From Chitinasiproducens palmae (GTDB lineage Bacteria > Pseudomonadota > Gammaproteobacteria > Burkholderiales > Burkholderiaceae): 64,000 nucleotides of DNA. Location of the stretch: NCBI RefSeq assembly GCF_900095735.1, contig NZ_FNLO01000010.1, positions 90,094-154,093 on the forward strand, in the 5' to 3' direction. The translations under genes and the position numbers were made by a program. Shown here piece by piece: positions 9,186 through 23,518 of the stretch (positions are counted from its first letter, which is position 1; the number at the start of each line of letters is the position of its first letter). Below the pieces are notes generated by a model, which had not been told where the DNA came from, searched no databases, and saw only the letters and a program-made list of their open reading frames with translations.

Positions 9186-10202
9186 ATGACCGCGGTGTCC
9201 GCCAGGCCGGCCGACAGCGACGCCACGCCGCTGGTGAGCCTGCTGCTGATCACCTATCGGCAGCGCGACACCATCGCCGCCGCCATTGCGGGCGCGCTTG
9301 CGCAGGACTATTCGCCGCTCGAGATCATCGTCTCGGATGACGCGTCCGACGATGGCACGTTCGAGGCCGCGGCCGCCTGCCTGGCCGGCTACGCCGGTCC
9401 ACACCGCATTGTGCTGCGCCGCAATGCCTGCAATCAGGGCATCAGCGCACACTTGAGCGCGCTCGCGGCACTCGCGCAAGGCGAACTGCTGTTCGTCGCG
9501 GCTGGCGACGACATCTCGGTGCCGGACCGCTGCAGCCAGGTGGTCGCATTCTGGCTGGCTGACGCGCGCCGCCCGGACCTGATCGCGACCGACCTCGTCG
9601 ACATGGACGAGCATGGCGGACTGCACGCCACCCTCTCGCCGACCACCCTGGACGACTACCGTGGCTTCGAGGATTGGGCAGCGCGCCGCCCGCATCTGAT
9701 CGGCGCGTCGCACACCTGGACGCGCCGCCTGTTCGACCGGTTTGGTCCGATGCAGCCGGGCCTGTTCGGCGAAGATCAGATCATGACCTTTCGCGCGATC
9801 ATGTCGGGCGGCGCGCGCTCGCTGCACGCGCCGCTGGTCCATTACCGGCGCGGCGGTCTGTCGGCGCGACGCGCCCGTTATCGGCTCGACGACTACATTG
9901 CGCGGCTGCGCTTCACGAACCGGCACGGGCTCAGCGAAATCGAGCAGCTGCGCGCCGACGCCGCGCGCGCGGGCTGCGGCGAACGGATGCGCGACATCAC
10001 CGCGTCGAAGTACGCCCGCGAACGCTTCATGCAGCAGCAGTTCGACAGCAGCGATTGGCGTACGCGCGTGGCGCTCCTGTTCGGCAGCCGCGAGGTCGGC
10101 CTGCCCTGGCGGATCCGCGTGTTCCTCTATGCGAACTGCCCGGCGATCTACCGCCCCTTCTTCTTCCTGCGCCGCCTGACCCGGCGGCGCGACCGCCGAT
10201 GA
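9186..10202 (+). CDS. GT2-family glycosyltransferase
   Basis: A 338-residue inverting GT-A glycosyltransferase, cytoplasmic or membrane-peripheral. The N-terminal fold is clear: VSLLLITYRQRDTI from about residue 16, nucleotide-binding IIVSDDASDDGT near 47-58, and the DxD-type AAGDD near 107. The C-terminal part contains FGEDQIMTFRAI, matching the ED acid/base region of the family. It is the first gene of a three-gene operon and its stop overlaps the next start by ATGA at 10199-10202. The acceptor is probably an LPS core sugar given the neighbours; the exact linkage is unknown. Confidence 0.85.
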   Translation: MTAVSARPADSDATPLVSLLLITYRQRDTIAAAIAGALAQDYSPLEIIVSDDASDDGTFEAAAACLAGYAGPHRIVLRRNACNQGISAHLSALAALAQGELLFVAAGDDISVPDRCSQVVAFWLADARRPDLIATDLVDMDEHGGLHATLSPTTLDDYRGFEDWAARRPHLIGASHTWTRRLFDRFGPMQPGLFGEDQIMTFRAIMSGGARSLHAPLVHYRRGGLSARRARYRLDDYIARLRFTNRHGLSEIEQLRADAARAGCGERMRDITASKYARERFMQQQFDSSDWRTRVALLFGSREVGLPWRIRVFLYANCPAIYRPFFFLRRLTRRRDRR

Positions 10203-11161
10203 CCGAGATTTCGACGACGCGCCTCGCCCCTGGACAGACGATCGCCTTCATGATGTCGCCTCGCCTGGGCGACTCGCTGTTGTCGATGATCGTCGTCAAC
10301 AACCTGGTGCGCAACGGTTACCGCGTGACCGTGTTCGGCAGCTACATGCATGCGCTGCGCGACTGGTTCGCCGACTTCGACATTCGCCCGGCGCTGGCCG
10401 ACGCGCAGACCCGCGACGTGCTCGCCGGTTTCGATGTGGTGATGCAGGCCTATCCGCCCGACAGCCCGCCCAGCGTACGCGGCTGGCACCCGCGCGTGCT
10501 GGTGATGGACGAATGGCCGAGCTATCGGCGTCTGCAGAACATGACCGACACGCAGATGGCGATCTGCCGCGACGAATTCGGCCTGCACGACGTGGTGCGC
10601 GAAAACGGTCTGCGCGCGCCGGCCGGGCTGGTGGCACGGCGGCATGGGCTGCGCGTCGCGATCCATCCGAGCGCCAACCTGCCACGCAAATGCTGGCTGC
10701 CGCGCCGCTTCCTGCGGCTTGCGCGGCGGCTGCAGGCGAGCGGCCTAGAAACCGCCTTCATCGTCGCGCCGGAGGAGCGGGCCGAATGGTCGTGGCTCGA
10801 CGACGAAGGCATGGCGATGCCCGTCTTCGGATCGATCTCGGCGCTGGCCGCCTGGCTGTACGAATCCGGCTGGATGATCGGCAACGACTCCGGCATCGCG
10901 CATCTGGCCTCCAACCTCGGCGTGCCGGCCATCTCGCTGGCGGTACGACGCAAGATCGCGATCCGCTGGCGGCCGGGCTGGGCCGCCAGCCGCGCGGTGC
11001 TGCCGCTGCCCGTACTGCCGGGCAAGATTGCGAAGGACCGGCTGTGGAAGTTCTTCCTGCCGGTCGGCCGCGTGCTGGCGGCCTATGAAGACCTGCGCCG
11101 CGAAACCGGCGCGGCGCCGCTGCCGGCGGCGCGAACCGCCGCGGCGGACGGTCGGCGATGA
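10199..11161 (+). CDS. GT9-family (heptosyltransferase-like) glycosyltransferase
   Basis: A 320-residue protein with the fold of ADP-heptose:LPS heptosyltransferases. The N-terminal MMSPRLGDSLLSMIVVNNL corresponds to the family's glycine loop. The C-terminal half has HPSANLPRKCWLP near residue 155 and the donor-site signature NDSGIAHLASNLGVP near 228-242. The start overlaps the previous stop (ATGA) and the stop overlaps the next start, so translation is likely coupled. It is probably an LPS core transferase, but donor specificity within GT9 cannot be assigned from sequence alone. Confidence 0.83.
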   Translation: MTEISTTRLAPGQTIAFMMSPRLGDSLLSMIVVNNLVRNGYRVTVFGSYMHALRDWFADFDIRPALADAQTRDVLAGFDVVMQAYPPDSPPSVRGWHPRVLVMDEWPSYRRLQNMTDTQMAICRDEFGLHDVVRENGLRAPAGLVARRHGLRVAIHPSANLPRKCWLPRRFLRLARRLQASGLETAFIVAPEERAEWSWLDDEGMAMPVFGSISALAAWLYESGWMIGNDSGIAHLASNLGVPAISLAVRRKIAIRWRPGWAASRAVLPLPVLPGKIAKDRLWKFFLPVGRVLAAYEDLRRETGAAPLPAARTAAADGRR

Positions 11162-12000
11162 GCGCGCCGATCACCGCGCCGATGCCTGCGCCGATCACCG
11201 CGACAGACGCGCCGCGCGCGGACGCGGGAACGCCGACGCTGGGCGTCGCGATCATCACACGCGACGCCGGTCCGCGCTTCGCCGAGTGCCTGGCGGCGGT
11301 GGCCTTCGCGGACCGCATCGTCGTGCTCGACTCCGGCAGCCGGGACGGCACGGTGGCGCTGGCCCGCGCGGCCGGCGGCACCGTGCTGGAGCACAGCGAC
11401 TGGCCCGGCTTCGGACCGCAGAAGAACCGCGCGATCGAGCAACTCGATACCGACTGGATTCTGGTGGTCGACAGCGACGAAGTGGTCAGCGCCGCGCTGC
11501 GCGACGCGATCGGCGCGGCGTTACGGCGCGAGGATGCGGACGTGTTCGCGCTCGATCGCCTGTCGTCTTTCTGCGGACACTGGATGCACCATGCCGGCTG
11601 GTATCCGGACTGGGTGCCGAGACTGTTCCGGCGCGGCCGCGCCCGCTTCTCGGACGATCTGGTGCACGAACGGCTGGTCTACTCGGGCGCTGCGACACGG
11701 CTGTCCGGTCAACTGCTGCACTACTCTTACGAGGACAGTGCGAGCGTGCTGCGTAAGATGGCCGCCTATGCGGAAGCCGGCGCGCGGCAGCGCTTCGCGC
11801 GCGGCGAGCGCGCGACCCTCGGCAAGGCGGGCGCGCGCGGCGCCTGGGCATTCGTGCGCACCTATGTGCTCAAGCGCGGCTTTCTCGACGGCAAGGCGGG
11901 CTTGCTGGTCGCGCTGTTCAATGCGCAGACCGTGTTCTATCGCTTCGTCCGGCTCGCCGAACTGGGCCGAGGGGCCGACGACAGTGCGTCGCCGCGCTAG
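11158..12000 (+). CDS. waaE: WaaE/KdtX-like LPS core glycosyltransferase (GT2)
   Basis: A 280-residue GT2 enzyme of the WaaE/KdtX type, which adds glucose to the inner-core heptose in related bacteria. Visible motifs are LGVAIITRDAGPRF near residue 28, VVLDSGSRDGT near 55, the hallmark HSDWPGFGPQKNRAI near 79-93, and VDSDE near 104. The C-terminus carries a hydrophobic, basic stretch after AFVRTYVLKRGFLDGKAGL, as in family members. The start codon overlaps the upstream stop (ATGA at 11158-11161). The first 25 residues are a low-complexity Ala/Pro leader. The class is firm; the exact linkage is inferred. Confidence 0.83.
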   Translation: MSAPITAPMPAPITATDAPRADAGTPTLGVAIITRDAGPRFAECLAAVAFADRIVVLDSGSRDGTVALARAAGGTVLEHSDWPGFGPQKNRAIEQLDTDWILVVDSDEVVSAALRDAIGAALRREDADVFALDRLSSFCGHWMHHAGWYPDWVPRLFRRGRARFSDDLVHERLVYSGAATRLSGQLLHYSYEDSASVLRKMAAYAEAGARQRFARGERATLGKAGARGAWAFVRTYVLKRGFLDGKAGLLVALFNAQTVFYRFVRLAELGRGADDSASPR

Positions 12001-12118
12001 CCGGAGCATGGTCGCGCGCATCGTCCGGCGTTCCGGTCGGCCGCCCGCGTGCGCGGGGGTGCGCTAAGCTCGGCGAAGTGGCGAGCCGGTTCGCGCGACG
12101 ACAGGAGTCGAGGAATCC

Positions 12119-12952
12119 ATGAAAAGCATCGACACGCACGACTTTCTGGTGGCGTTGGGCGTTCTTCTCTGGCTGGTCGTCGCATCGCACGCCGGCATGC
12201 GGATGCGCCGCGTGATGCCCGAATCGTATCGCTCGAAGGAGACCTCCACCGTGCTGCAAGCGGTGATCCTGATGCAGGTCACGTTCGCGGCGATCGTGCT
12301 CGGCGTGCTGATCAGCACGGCCAAGAGCGAATTCGACGATCTCGGCCATGTCGTGCAGCGCTATGCCGTCAACCTGATCGAAGTCGACCGCGACTTGCGC
12401 GAGATCGGTTCGCCGGCGGCGGAGCTTCGCGCGACCCTGACCGCCTATGTCGGCACGTCGGCAGGCCGCCCATGGGGCCGGGGCAACGAACGCACCGAGG
12501 TTGGCGACGCCGCCGAAGCGGCCGCGCGCAACGGTTTCGACCGGCAGTTGATCACGCGGGTGGGTTCGCGGCAGCAAGGGCAACGTCTGGACAGCGTGCT
12601 GCACGGCCTCGCCCAGTTGACCGACCTGCCGGCCGCGGTGCGCGCGCCGCGCGACCATGCGCTGCAGCTGATGCAGCAGACCATCGCGCTGCGCGACGCG
12701 GTGATCGCGCAGTCCGGCACCGGCGTGAACCTGCCGTTCTATGCGGCGCTGATCTTCTGGTTCAGCGTGATCTTCTTCATGATGGGCTTGCTGTCACCCT
12801 ATAACACGCTGATCCACGTCGTCTCGGTGCTCGGCGCGCTGACAGTATGCTCGGCGTTCTTCGTCATGATCGAGATGCGCACGCCGTTCGGCGGCCTGAT
12901 CCAGATCTCGAAGGATCCGCTGCTCGACGCGCTGCGCTACCTGCGGCGCTGA
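12119..12952 (+). CDS. DUF4239-like (bestrophin-like) membrane protein
   Basis: A 277-residue protein with two N-terminal transmembrane segments (about 8-25 and 42-62), a long soluble helical middle, and two C-terminal segments (about 203-225 and 230-252). The end motif MRTPFGGLIQISKDPLLDAL matches the conserved tail of DUF4239 proteins, which are described as bestrophin-like. An AGGAGT site precedes the ATG. The family has no established function; an ion-channel role is only suggested by fold similarity. It follows the LPS operon by 118 bases but need not be part of it. Confidence 0.65.
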   Translation: MKSIDTHDFLVALGVLLWLVVASHAGMRMRRVMPESYRSKETSTVLQAVILMQVTFAAIVLGVLISTAKSEFDDLGHVVQRYAVNLIEVDRDLREIGSPAAELRATLTAYVGTSAGRPWGRGNERTEVGDAAEAAARNGFDRQLITRVGSRQQGQRLDSVLHGLAQLTDLPAAVRAPRDHALQLMQQTIALRDAVIAQSGTGVNLPFYAALIFWFSVIFFMMGLLSPYNTLIHVVSVLGALTVCSAFFVMIEMRTPFGGLIQISKDPLLDALRYLRR

Positions 12953-13007
12953 ACGACCGCGCCGGACGCTGGCGCGGCCACGCTACACACTACCCTCCGC
13001 GCCGCGG

Positions 13008-16529
<3,522 letters not shown>

Positions 16530-16680
16530 GCGGTTGGGACCGGTGAAAACGGAAGAGTCTGCGACGCGCCGAAGCGGCCGCGGCCAGCGCGGCCGTGCCC
16601 GAAGCGAATACGAACCTGCGACCAAGCGGCGACGCAGCGGCGACAAATCAGCCACGAGCCGGCCACGCAGCGGCCGGACC

Positions 16681-16716
16681 GAAGCCACCGAAGCCACCGA
16701 ACCGACCGAAGCAACG
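16681..16716. repeat. 9-bp tandem repeat upstream of dnaE
   Basis: Two perfect GAAGCCACC units followed by two degenerate ones (GAACCGACC, GAAGCAACG). Confidence 0.8.
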
Positions 16717-16785
16717 ATAACGCGGCAACGCCGCACTGCCCGAACGCCAATCTGCGACGGCCAAAGCGACGGACAGCAGCGCGGC

Positions 16786-16855
16786 GTAACGGCGGCTTAA
16801 CGGCGGCGTTACGGGCGACGTAACGGCGGCGCAATGGCGGCGCAATGGCGGCAAA
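16786..16855. repeat. Degenerate GTAACGGCGGC-type tandem repeat
   Basis: About six imperfect 11-13-bp units of the form TAACGGCGGCG or CAATGGCGGCG run head to tail. Confidence 0.7.
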
Positions 16856-17186
16856 CGGTCGCGAAGCGTGCCTGCGGCCACGACGGCCATCCTGCCCACC
16901 CCGGCTGCAGGTCGGAGCGAACGGTGCTCGCCGCGCGGACCGCGCTGCATCGAGGCGCGCCGCGCACGCCGACCGCTGCCGACGGCATCCCTACGCGCCC
17001 CGCGCCGCTGGCGCCCGGCGGACCTGACGGGCCGTGCGCGCCTGCCGCTCGGGCGCCGCGCCGGCGTCCCATCGCCCCACCTCGCTCGCAAGGCTGGCCG
17101 AATGCGAGATAATACCGCCGCCGGCGCCCCGGTGGGAACTTGCCCGGCGCTGCGCCGGCGCGCTCCTGTTCCGTCCCGAAGTCATC

Positions 17187-18041
17187 ATGTCGATCGTCAA
17201 CCTCGCGGGCTATCTGTTCGCGCCCATTCCCGATACCGCCGTCCTGCGCGCACCTTTGAAAGCCCGCTGCGATGCGCTGGGCCTGCGCGGCACCATCCTG
17301 CTGGCCGGCGAGGGCATCAACCTGTTCGTCGCCGGGCGTGCCGAAGACTGCGACGCGCTGCTCGACTTCCTGCGCAACGACCCGTTGTTCGAAGGCCGTT
17401 TCGCCGCACTCACGGTGAAGCGCAGCCTGTCCGACGCGCAGCCGTTTCGCCGCATGCTGGTCAAGCTGAAGAAGGAAATCATCACGATGAAACATCCGGC
17501 CATCGCGCCTGCCGCCGGACGGGCGCCGGCGGTGGCCCCGGCCACGCTCAAACGCTGGCTCGATCAGGGAAGCGACGACAGCGGCCGGCCGGTGGTGATG
17601 CTCGACACGCGCAATGCGTTCGAAGTGGACGTCGGCACGTTCGAGGGCGCGCTGGACTGGCGGCTCGACAAATTCAGCGACTTTCCCGCCGCCCTGGCCG
17701 CGCACCGCGACGAACTGACCGGCAAGACGGTGGTGTCGTTCTGCACCGGCGGCATCCGCTGCGAGAAGGCCGGGCTCTATATGGACGAGATCGGCATCGA
17801 CAACAGTTATCAGCTCGACGGCGGCATCCTCGGCTACTTCGAACATGTCGGCGGGGCGCACTATCGAGGCGACTGTTTCGTATTCGACCACCGCACCGCG
17901 CTGGATGCGCAGCTGCAGCCCGCCAGCGCCGCGCAGTGCTTCGCCTGCCGCACCGTGCTGGACGCCGGTGAGCAGGCGTCGCCGCTCTACATCCATGGCG
18001 AGCAATGTCCGCACTGCGCGCCGCGCGGCCCGGCCAGTTGA
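17187..18041 (+). CDS. trhO: tRNA uridine(34) hydroxylase TrhO (YceA, rhodanese fold)
   Basis: A 284-residue cytoplasmic protein of the TrhO/YceA family, which makes 5-hydroxyuridine at wobble position 34 of certain tRNAs using prephenate-independent oxygen chemistry. The N-terminal UPF0176 domain reads [13 protein letters not shown] and [15 protein letters not shown]. The rhodanese domain carries the active-site loop CTGGIRC with the catalytic Cys at about residue 186. The C-terminus has Cys pairs CFAC and CPHC that could bind zinc. The ATG at 17187 is chosen because the family N-terminus begins there. Confidence in the family is high; the activity rests on family knowledge. Confidence 0.88.
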   Translation: MSIVNLAGYLFAPIPDTAVLRAPLKARCDALGLRGTILLAGEGINLFVAGRAEDCDALLDFLRNDPLFEGRFAALTVKRSLSDAQPFRRMLVKLKKEIITMKHPAIAPAAGRAPAVAPATLKRWLDQGSDDSGRPVVMLDTRNAFEVDVGTFEGALDWRLDKFSDFPAALAAHRDELTGKTVVSFCTGGIRCEKAGLYMDEIGIDNSYQLDGGILGYFEHVGGAHYRGDCFVFDHRTALDAQLQPASAAQCFACRTVLDAGEQASPLYIHGEQCPHCAPRGPAS

Positions 18042-18071
18042 GCGTCGGCACCGGACAATGCACGCCCGTCG

Positions 18072-19034
18072 ATGCACGCGCTGACACCTCATTCGATGCG
18101 CCAGTCGATGCCCCGGCTGGCTAGCGCGCAGGACGGCAATCGAACGCCCGCTCGACGACGCTACCGGGGACGCTTCGCGCCCTCACCGACCGGTCCGCTC
18201 CATCAGGGCTCGCTGGTGGGCGCGCTAGCCAGCTATCTGGACGCGCGTGCCCATCGCGGTGACTGGCTGCTGCGCATCGAGGACATCGACGGCCCGCGTA
18301 CCATGCCGGGTGCCGACCGAGAAATACTCGCGACGCTGCGCCACTTCGGTTTCCACTGGGACGAAACGCCGCTCTGGCAGAGCCGGCTCACCGCGCGGTA
18401 CCAGCGGGCCTTCGGCCGACTCAATGCAGACGGCTGGATCTACCCGTGTGGCTGCACGCGACGCGAAATCGCCGATTCGCTGGCGGCCGCGCAGCTGCGT
18501 CACGCCACCCTGGCCTATCCCGGCACCTGTCGCTGCGGGCTGCGCGGCCGGCCGGCGCGGGCCTGGCGGGTCCGTGTCGATGCGTGGCCCGGTCCGCTCT
18601 GCTATCACGACCGCTACGGCGGCCAGCTTTGCCAGGATCTGGCGACCGAAGTCGGGGATTTCGTCCTCAAGCGTGCTGACGGGCAGTGGGCCTACCAGTT
18701 GGCGGTGGTGGTCGACGATGGCGCGGCCGGCATCACCGATGTGGTGCGCGGCGAGGATCTGCGCGATTCGACACCGCGTCAGCTTTATCTGCAACGCCTG
18801 CTGGGTCTGCCAGCGCCCCGCTACCTGCACGTGCCGGTGGTGCGCGAAGCGAACGGCGACAAGTTGAGCAAGCAGACCGGCGCGCCGGCGCTCGATCGCC
18901 ACGGCGATCCGCTGCCGGCGCTACGCGCGGCGGCACGTCATCTCGGTCTGGATATCGGCGCAAGCAGCCTGGCGGCATTTCACCGCGAGGCGGTGCCGGC
19001 CTGGGCGCAACGTTGGCTGACACGCCCGCGTTGA
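18072..19034 (+). CDS. gluQ: Glutamyl-Q tRNA(Asp) synthetase
   Basis: A 320-residue paralogue of the GluRS catalytic domain. It activates glutamate and attaches it to queuosine in tRNA(Asp), and lacks the anticodon-binding domain, consistent with the short length. The class I signature is [19 protein letters not shown], with the HIGH-equivalent HQGS. The KMSKS-equivalent is KLSKQ near residue 263. The zinc site is CGC (about 129-131) plus YPGTCRC (about 153). The first 25 residues precede the conserved domain, so the true start could be the downstream Met at codon 9 or 13. It starts 30 bases after trhO. Confidence 0.9.
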   Translation: MHALTPHSMRQSMPRLASAQDGNRTPARRRYRGRFAPSPTGPLHQGSLVGALASYLDARAHRGDWLLRIEDIDGPRTMPGADREILATLRHFGFHWDETPLWQSRLTARYQRAFGRLNADGWIYPCGCTRREIADSLAAAQLRHATLAYPGTCRCGLRGRPARAWRVRVDAWPGPLCYHDRYGGQLCQDLATEVGDFVLKRADGQWAYQLAVVVDDGAAGITDVVRGEDLRDSTPRQLYLQRLLGLPAPRYLHVPVVREANGDKLSKQTGAPALDRHGDPLPALRAAARHLGLDIGASSLAAFHREAVPAWAQRWLTRPR

Positions 19035-19162
19035 ACGTCGGTCCCCGCCGGTGCTTCGGCTGGGAATACTTGGCAGCGCTGCGATACGGACGCAGCACTG
19101 GCGCATCAATGAAGCAGTATCGACGCGGCACTGACGTGCCCCCCTCGGCCTTTGCTTCGGCC

Positions 19163-20653
<1,491 letters not shown>

Positions 20654-21164
20654 GCTTGAGGTGCCGCCCGGCGCGGGCGATCGCGCAGCGGCAGCGGCTT
20701 CCGCCGTGTCGGCGCGGAGCGCGTCGGCAGCAACGGCATAATCCACCGGAGGAAACGAAACGCGGCGGATGCCGGCGCGCGACGGGTCGCGAGGAACGTT
20801 GCGAGCGGCCAGTCAACCCTGGAAACGGCAGACCAGCGTCTGGCATGCGTGAGCTTCGCCGACGGCACCCGTCGGGGGCGACGACCTGTCCGGTGTGTCA
20901 GGTTCGTCGCGCACGCAGTCCAGCGAAAGAGGCGGCGGGTGCAGGATCGCGGACAGCCACGTCTCGCGCGGCGCCGCTGCCCGCACTCGCGTAGGAGACG
21001 GGCCAAAGGAAGATTGTAACACCGTTGGGCATGCGTCCCGCATGCTCGATGCCGCACCCGCATCGCACTACGGCTTCGCTACACCGAGGCCAACGCCGTC
21101 TGCCGCGGCCAGCGCATGCGGCGACACGGATCCAGCGGCGACACGGATCGAGCGGCGAGACGGC
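20654..21164. other. Intergenic region, 511 bp
   Basis: Between rhlE and the 3' end of purT, both on the minus strand. Open frames exist but none is recognisable or has a good ribosome binding site. A CGGCGACACGGATC near-duplicate occurs at 21117-21150. Confidence 0.4.
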
Positions 21165-22403
21165 TCAGTCGGCGGCGATCGGCTTGACGCAGGCGGCGGC
21201 GCGGCGCGCGCGGTCGCGGGCTTCTTCGACGTCGGCACCGGTGGCCAGTGCGACGCCCATGCGCCGCTTGACGAAGCTCTCCGGCTTGCCGAACAGGCGC
21301 AGGTCGGCCCCGGGCACGGCCAGCGCGTCGGCCACGCCCGTGAAGCGCACGCCCTGCGCGTCCATGCCGCCGTAGATCACCGCCGATGCGGCCACCTCGC
21401 GCAGCGCCGTATCGACTGGCAGGCCCAGGATGGCGCGCGCATGCAGGTCGAATTCGGAATAACGTTGGCTGGCCAGCGTGACCAGGCCGGTATCGTGCGG
21501 GCGCGGGCTGACTTCCGAAAACCACACGTCGTCGCCACGCACGAACAGTTCAACGCCGAACAAGCCGTAGCCGCCGAGCGCCTCGGTCACCGCGTGGGCG
21601 ACGTCGCGCGCGCGCGCCAGCGCCGCGGCTGGCATCGCCTGCGGTTGCCAGGACTCGACATAGTCGCCATCCACCTGCCGGTGGCCGATCGGCTCGCAGA
21701 AGGCGGTGGCGGGCTTGCCATCGGCGCCGGCGTGGCGGACGGTCAACAGCGTGATTTCGTACTCGAAGTCGACGAATCCCTCGACAATGATGCGGCTGCC
21801 GGCCACCCGGCCGCCCGCCATCGCATGCGCCCACGCCGGCCCAATGTCGTCGGCGGAACGCAGCACCGATTGCCCCTTGCCCGACGACGACATGACCGGC
21901 TTGACCACGCAGGGAAAACCGATGCCGGCGTCGATGGCCGCGCGCAATGCTGCCTCGGAGTCGGCGAACGCATAGCGCGACGTCGGCAGGCCAAGCGTCT
22001 CGGCCGCCAAGCGGCGAATGCCTTCACGGTTCATCGTCAATTGCGTCGCGCGCGCGGTCGGCACGACGCGCGCCGTCCCCGCCGCCTCGATGGCGGCCAG
22101 CGCATCGGTGGCGATGGCCTCGATCTCGGGCACGATCAGGTGCGGCTTGACCCGTTCGATCAACGCCGTCAACGCAGCGCCATCGGTCATCGGCAGAACG
22201 TAGGCTTGGTGGGCCACCTGGTGGCCCGGCGCGTTCTCGTAACGGTCTACCGCGATCACCTCGACGCCCAGGCGTTGCAAGGCGATCACGACCTCCTTGC
22301 CCAGTTCGCCGGCGCCCAGCAGCATCACGCGCGTCGCATGCGGCGAGCGCGGCGTGCCGAGCACGATGCCGCGCGAAGGATCGATCAGGGTGTCGGTGGT
22401 CAT
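21165..22403 (-). CDS. purT: Formate-dependent GAR transformylase
   Basis: A 412-residue ATP-grasp enzyme that makes formyl-glycinamide ribonucleotide from GAR, formate and ATP in purine synthesis, bypassing the folate-dependent PurN. The N-terminal domain shows [12 protein letters not shown] and [17 protein letters not shown]. The ATP-grasp core includes [29 protein letters not shown] and [27 protein letters not shown]. The start at 22403 gives family length. Its use of formate is notable beside the formate dehydrogenase locus 20 kb away, though no direct link is shown. Confidence 0.95.
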   Translation of the reverse strand: MTTDTLIDPSRGIVLGTPRSPHATRVMLLGAGELGKEVVIALQRLGVEVIAVDRYENAPGHQVAHQAYVLPMTDGAALTALIERVKPHLIVPEIEAIATDALAAIEAAGTARVVPTARATQLTMNREGIRRLAAETLGLPTSRYAFADSEAALRAAIDAGIGFPCVVKPVMSSSGKGQSVLRSADDIGPAWAHAMAGGRVAGSRIIVEGFVDFEYEITLLTVRHAGADGKPATAFCEPIGHRQVDGDYVESWQPQAMPAAALARARDVAHAVTEALGGYGLFGVELFVRGDDVWFSEVSPRPHDTGLVTLASQRYSEFDLHARAILGLPVDTALREVAASAVIYGGMDAQGVRFTGVADALAVPGADLRLFGKPESFVKRRMGVALATGADVEEARDRARRAAACVKPIAAD

Positions 22404-22713
22404 GGACGGGCTCACGGTCTGCAAAGGGAACGGCGGCGATTTTACCCGTTCTTGTCCGGCGCACGTCGACATTGCGCCTCCGATTCGCCGCCAGGACCGG
22501 ACCAGCGCCCCGCGACATCGAGTGCATCGCCTGCTTGCTTCCCGCACGCGGCGCCACCGCGCGTCGCGCACGGCACCGGTACACGACATCTCGGACAGCC
22601 GTGCCTGCGACGGCGCTGCGTGCGTAGGCTACCGACAGGCGCTCTCGTCCGGCGCGACGACCCGCCGCCCTTGCCCTTGCATCACGCGAGGCGACGCGAC
22701 CGCAGTCACTCCC
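22404..22713. other. Intergenic region, 310 bp
   Basis: Between purT and the MgtC-family gene, which share a strand. I see no gene, repeat or clear terminator. Confidence 0.4.
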
Positions 22714-23265
22714 CTACTCCTCCTCGCGCGCGCCGCCGCGGTCATTGCGCTGGCCATCCCGCGCGTCGTCCGAGCCGATGCGCCGCTCGATCGGCCTTAG
22801 CACCGCCAGGATCGCGAGCGCAACCAGCGTCGTCACCACTGCCGTCGTCTCCCGGCCCAGCCCCGCGGCCACGCCGATGGCGGCGGTGGTCCAGATGCTC
22901 GCCGCGGTCGTCAGTCCCTGCACCTGGCGTGTCGCACTGAGCTTGATGATTGCGCCAGCGCCCAAAAAGCCAATGCCCGACACCAGACCCTGCAGGACGC
23001 GGCTGACATCGCTGCGCTCGAAGCCGGCTTCCAGCGGCACGAATGTGAAAAGCGCCGCGCCCAGCGCAACCAGCATATGCGTGCGCAAGCCAGCCGGATG
23101 TCCGCGACGCTCGCGCTCGACACCGATCAACCCGCCGAGCGTGAGCGCGACGCCGAGACGCAACAGCAGCCGCGTCAGTTGCGACGCATCGCTGAGATCG
23201 CTGAATTCGCTCACCACGGTCGTCCACGCTTCGTGCAGCCATGCGTCCATCGTCTTCCACGCCAT
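22714..23265 (-). CDS. MgtC/SapB family membrane protein
   Basis: A 183-residue inner-membrane protein. The MgtC-family N-terminal hydrophobic domain is clear: LGGLIGVERERRGHPAGLRT near residues 43-62, LVALGAALFTF, then GLVSGIGFLGAGAII and GLTTAASIWTTAAIGVAAG. About five transmembrane helices are present. The C-terminal soluble domain of virulence-linked MgtC is missing, so this belongs to the shorter SapB/YhiD-like group, whose transport substrate is uncertain. It stands alone between purT and a solute-binding protein gene. Confidence 0.88.
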   Translation of the reverse strand: MAWKTMDAWLHEAWTTVVSEFSDLSDASQLTRLLLRLGVALTLGGLIGVERERRGHPAGLRTHMLVALGAALFTFVPLEAGFERSDVSRVLQGLVSGIGFLGAGAIIKLSATRQVQGLTTAASIWTTAAIGVAAGLGRETTAVVTTLVALAILAVLRPIERRIGSDDARDGQRNDRGGAREEE

Positions 23266-23518
23266 TGTCTTTGTGCAACGATGCTACCCGGAAGCGCGGC
23301 GGTCGTCCCGGTGCGTTCGGGTGCATCCCGTCGCGGCTCGGCGCGTGTGCGTGTGCAGCGATGGCGCGCGCCATCGGCATAACGACAGACGACCAACCGG
23401 CGCGGCCCTTGCTTAAGGCAATGGCGGGGCGCATCCTGGGCAGGTCGGCGACCCGCCAGGAAGGTGGCAACAGCGCGCCGTCCCTTGGCTACGTCGGAGT
23501 GTCTCAGGTGGGGAAAGC

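Larger units (their letters stand above)
16530..17186. other. Divergent intergenic region with repeats, 657 bp
   Basis: Leader DNA between dnaE and trhO. It holds a 9-bp array at 16681-16716, degenerate CGGCGAC/GCGGC repeats around 16560-16680, and a degenerate 12-bp GTAACGGCGGC array at 16786-16855. No gene is supported. Confidence 0.5.
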
